A DNA stretch of 64,000 bases from positions 13,392,001 through 13,456,000 of the forward strand of contig OY292279.1 of NCBI GenBank assembly GCA_958496175.1, in the 5' to 3' direction. Source of the stretch: Sisyra terminalis. Its lineage: Eukaryota > Arthropoda > Insecta > Neuroptera > Sisyridae. Both the position numbers and the translations under genes were made by a program. The notes beneath the pieces were generated by a model. It saw only the letters and a list, made by a program, of their open reading frames with translations. It searched no databases and was not told where the DNA came from. Positions 59,891-64,000 of this stretch are shown piece by piece (position 1 is the first letter of the stretch; each line of letters starts with the position of its first letter).

Positions 59891-62800
59891 AGCATTTAAT
59901 AAGCATTTACAAACGGCATTTATTTTGAAAATATTGAAAAGTTTAGTTTGGCATATAAACGGCGTTCTTTTTAATGGCAAAATAAAACCCGAAACATAAT
60001 TTATTTTACAATTATTTATTTCACAGAAAATTTATATTTCATTATAATTTATGTACAATTGAATTGATGTAGTGCCTAAATGATGATCCCTGAGGTAATT
60101 ATGACGAGTAATACAATTTTTAATTAAAACCTATCGATAGTTTATCTATTAATTTGATAAAATTTTTAAAGTTTCAAAATTAAATACAAATATCAACGAT
60201 GGATTGATTACAGCATAGCGTTAATGCAGGGTATTTGGATTGTAGACGCTCAAGGTAAAAGAAAATTGATGAAAAATTAAAAAAAAATCTGTATTTTTGT
60301 ATATTGTAATAATTTATAGTATGACTTCAAATTATTTGTAATACACAAGGATTTATGTACAACAAAAATTGAGCTTGAAATTTTCATGAGACTTCCTCAA
60401 AAATTATTATTGACAGCAAATTTTGCCTGTTTGAGCTATTTGAGAAAATATTACTATCAAATACATAATAACTTATAAATTTTCCTCATTTTATTTATAA
60501 TTCTTTCGAAGAAAATAACTTATTTTACCATTTACATAAGTATGTTACAAGTGGTTTATTTTAATAATGTGTCAATATTTAATAAATAATTATCTAATTA
60601 CACATTAATTATTTTTTTCTCTTATTGTTCATTTACTAATTACATTGTTTGTTTTATTCATTATTTATATTTTTATTTACAAAAGAGCAACAAATTGTTG
60701 CTTGATAAAATGGAAAGATAAATCGGTATCGATTTTACTTCGCTGAGTGAATTTTGTTAAAAAACAAATATTTATAATTGCTAATTGGCATGATGAACAT
60801 TTTACATTGACTGCAAATAGAGGTTGGAAAATTGATTTGAATGTTTTCCTTTATTTTCAAGAGTAAACTACTTCGATTTTAATATTGATACGGGAAAACT
60901 TTGTTGAGAATTTAATAAAAAATTATTTTAAATAAAGCTTAAAATATACAAATGACTAGAAAACAAGACACTGGTTTTTAATAACAAAACGCTATTTAAA
61001 GTAATTCGTTCCTTATAACACTGAATAACTGCTAGTGTTTCTTTTTCCAAAATGAGCTTTTAGATCTTAATTTTGGGACATTTTTATCGTTAAGTTTTTC
61101 CGATCACAACTAACATATATTTACAGCTTGTCTATTTCTTTCATAATAGCGACAAAACTCAGAAAAATGTATAAAATCCCACCGAAAATACTTTTTCTTA
61201 TGTTGAAGAATATTACACGTTTGTAGGTACTTTCCAGTACTTTCTGACTCCTATGAAGTTCATTAAAATGCAATAAAGTTCACTAAGATTTAGCTTTTAA
61301 TTTGCTTCAATCGTTAAACTGAACTTTTCAGGTTCTTTTATATCTTTGATCTGTAATATTTTGTTATCCTATTTACGTTTAGATTTTCAACGGTATCTCT
61401 GTTCTTTAACATAAGAGAAAGGCATAGGATTTGTTGCACATTTTCGGGTAAAGTACCTATTATTGTAATTACGACATATCTAAAATCAATCCTGGAGGTT
61501 AGAATATAATTTTTAGTTAATTGAAATTAAAGCTTCCATAGTGGACATAAAAAAGAAAAGAAATAAAAGTGAAAATTTTAGAATATTTTTTGAAACTAAA
61601 TTTTGAAGTTGAAGTTCATTTCTTCGTTGGCTACGGTACTTCCAGAGATGAATGACAAAACAGAACAAACCTTAATTATGTACATTCAGTACAATTTCAT
61701 TTATTTTATTTTTACTTCCATTATTGTTGTTCTGTTATGTCCAATCACGATTGCTTATAATGGAGCCGATATAGGCATTGTAGGTAATATAAACCAATTT
61801 TTTTTGAGTTAAGGTAAATTTTCACAACGTTTTAATTGGAAAATATTATTTGGAAGAAATCTGAAACTTGTTGCATAAGGAAAGTAATAAATAAAAATAA
61901 GCAACTTAGGCTTTTAACTAAGTTTATAGTGAACTTTGATTCATTTATAAGAATTTATTTATTAATTTTTTTTGGATAAAATCAAAATCATTGTTATAAA
62001 ACAATAAAAATTTATTTTTGTTCATCATGACCTTTTATATTTTAGAAAGAATTTTTCAGAGAAGAATATTAAACAAAAATATTTTTTCAAGAATGTGTTC
62101 CATTCATCTTATCAAAGTTAAAATTAGAACTGTAAAATTTCAAAATAAAAATGTATAATATTTTAAAAAGAGTATTTAAAGTATTGGTGCTTTATTGTGA
62201 TTCAAAAATAGAGGTAGTTTTTTTACTACTTATTAATGAATAAAAAGGACACGAAAGCGTTGGTTGATGTATTCTTAAATTTCAAAAAATTTTAAAAGAA
62301 ATTGGGTAACAACTGTGGATTAAAAAATTGAAAATCTAGAAAAAAATTAAAATTAGGGTCCTTTTGACCTTGTCATCAGAAATTCTTATCTAAATACAAT
62401 TTTCACACCATGAAAATTATTACCGATTTGATTGAATACAAAAAATATAGAGAATGGGAAGTAATTGTTTCTAGTATTCCAAATGGCTGCCTATCCTCTG
62501 AAATCATTGGGACATAAGTAGGAAAAAATCCTTAAGTATCCATTCGGTTGCCTATTGAGATTTATTTCAGAAGCAAATCTGGTCGAGTGAAACTAGAACT
62601 AGCTCTGGAGTGCAATAGTTTTTCTAGGATGCAGCAAATTAATATAATATAGAGGTAGGAATTTCAATTGAGAAAATTTTATGGGCTTAATAATTTAATT
62701 TAAAACCAAATTAAAAAAGAATATTAACTTTATGAAGGTGTCATGACACCTATGTGCACTTTTCAAACTATAAATTTATAACAGAAGAAACCTTTAAATT

Positions 62801-63605
62801 TAAATAGATTTTGCAGCACAATTAGATAGAGCTATAGAGCTTTAGGTAATTACTGATTTCATCTATCGAATTTGAAAATGTTCTACACCTGTAACTACGT
62901 AAAAACTTTGATTATAACATTAAGGTAGGAAATAATTTTTTCTTTAAATTTTAAAACAACTTTAGTTTGAGGAATTGTCTTCAAAAATCGTCCTATGAAA
63001 TCAGCGATTAGTTGATGAACATTTAGGAACTGAAGATTATTAAGCAGCAAAGCATATCACAATTCCTATAATAGTTTTTTTCTTTTACCTTCAACAGTTT
63101 GAAATATTTGATTAGTTTCAATTTAATTAATTTAATTCGCTTAAAAGAAAATCAACAACTAAAGATTGTAAAGATACTATATATGTTGTTCAGTAGATAA
63201 ATAAATATATATATGACTTGAAAAATTCTTTCTAAGTTTTTTTTTTAATTTTTTTAAAGATATGGAATTAAAATCTTATCCCAGCAAAATTGATTTTACA
63301 TTTTTTTGTATTTCTTTACAATTATAGGTACCTATATTAAGAGGTATACTTTTATGGATATTCGTACGTTGTCGTAAGTGTATTTTAATATTTTTTGCTA
63401 AGATAAGATTTCTAAAAAAAACTATCATTATCAGGTTTCCAATAAGAATAATGTTGGCCACAACCAAATAATTTAAATAAATAAAATAAAGACAATATGA
63501 TTCCCAAAATAAAAGAGTAACCTAAATTTTTGGTGGCTGAGGATAAATAGGATTATTTTGGTCCAGTTTACTTAGCAATTACAGTATGATCTATCACACA
63601 AAGTA
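59891..63605. other. Spacer between chaoptin and labial; no gene confirmed
   Basis: 3.7 kb between convergent 3' ends, A/T-rich and without SINEs or inverted repeats that I could see. The part near 63605 is expected to hold the labial 3' UTR. One open stretch on the plus strand (ATG 61678, ending at a possible donor G|GTAATA at 61784) would encode a signal-peptide-like MYIQYNFIYFIFTSIIVVLL. No partner exon was found. Confidence 0.45.
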
Positions 63606-64000
63606 TTAATTCGACTCACGACTATTTTCACTACTGCCAGGTAAGGCGGTCTCATTGTTACTTTGTCCTAAATTTGTCGGTGAACGACTATCACTAATGC
63701 TCATGTTGGTACAATCGTTCGCAGGAATTAGTCCTTCTTTCATCCGTTTCTTTTGCTTCATTCGCCGATTTTGAAACCATATTTTCACTTGGGTTTCGTT
63801 CAACTGTAATGCCGAAGCGATTTCAATGCGCCGTGCCCGGGTTAGGTACTTGTTGAAGTGAAACTCCTTTTCCAGTTCGGTTAGTTGCTTGTTTGTGAAA
63901 TTGGTTCGACCAGTATTGTTCAATGCATTCAAATTTAACATTGTACTGGTACTTAAAATACTGTTGGCGGTGCTTCCTAGACACGAATTTCGGTTGGTTC
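63606..64000 (-). CDS. lab: Labial, Hox1 homeodomain protein, last exon (cut by window edge)
   Basis: The open frame runs from the right edge to the stop at 63606-63608, giving 131 complete codons. The homeodomain is encoded at about 63741-63920. It opens [20 protein letters not shown], has the labial-type [16 protein letters not shown] and helix 3 [14 protein letters not shown] with Gln50 and Asn51, and continues KEGLIPA just after the domain as in fly Labial. Upstream the frame is still open and Ser/Thr/Asn-rich, so the exon extends beyond the window. The hexapeptide and N-terminal part are outside. Known role: anterior Hox transcription factor for intercalary head segment and midgut identity. 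The tail after the homeodomain is ~45 residues. Confidence 0.95.
   Translation of the reverse strand, partial: TNRNSCLGSTANSILSTSTMLNLNALNNTGRTNFTNKQLTELEKEFHFNKYLTRARRIEIASALQLNETQVKIWFQNRRMKQKKRMKEGLIPANDCTNMSISDSRSPTNLGQSNNETALPGSSENSRESN

Overview
The window is nuclear DNA of an insect. It is AT-rich, with short GT-AG introns (mostly 49-82 bp) mixed with multi-kilobase introns full of transposon debris. The gene content is animal and arthropod: a Hox gene (labial), the photoreceptor adhesion protein chaoptin, trypsin-like proteases, and a Nimrod/EGF-like receptor. Order-level placement is not secure; a holometabolous insect is the best guess. All gene models were assembled by eye from splice sites, reading phase and family motifs. 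Nothing was searched against a database.

Left part (1-35 kb). Five genes lie on the minus strand, all encoding secreted or surface proteins. They are a trypsin-like protease cut by the left edge (1-541); a protease homologue whose catalytic Ser is Glu and which ends in a hydrophobic tail (5210-7700); a small protein with about 20 N-glycosylation sequons, a signal peptide and a hydrophobic C-terminus (15029-18142); a protease homologue with His and Ser both replaced and a long Asn/Ser/Thr-rich extension (20271-23854); and a single-pass EGF/Nimrod-like receptor (27968-34561). Several look designed for tethering at the cell surface rather than for proteolysis.

Middle part (35-54 kb). A 72-residue secreted WAP-type peptide lies on the plus strand (37863-38081). 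A seven-exon minus-strand gene (40453-46834) encodes 588 residues: a coiled segment, a winged-helix-like segment and a nucleoside-phosphorylase-like domain. The rest is gene-poor, with two local tandem duplications and several small transposons.

Right part (54-64 kb). A twelve-exon chaoptin gene (54825-59840, plus) and the last exon of labial (63606-64000, minus) converge on a 3.8 kb spacer.

Repeats. A tRNA-derived SINE family is present in at least nine copies and fragments. There are also a Helitron with intact ends, hAT elements with 8-bp target duplications, several long inverted-repeat (foldback/MITE) elements, a 1.26 kb dispersed repeat in two copies, and decayed non-LTR reverse transcriptase and RNase H pieces.
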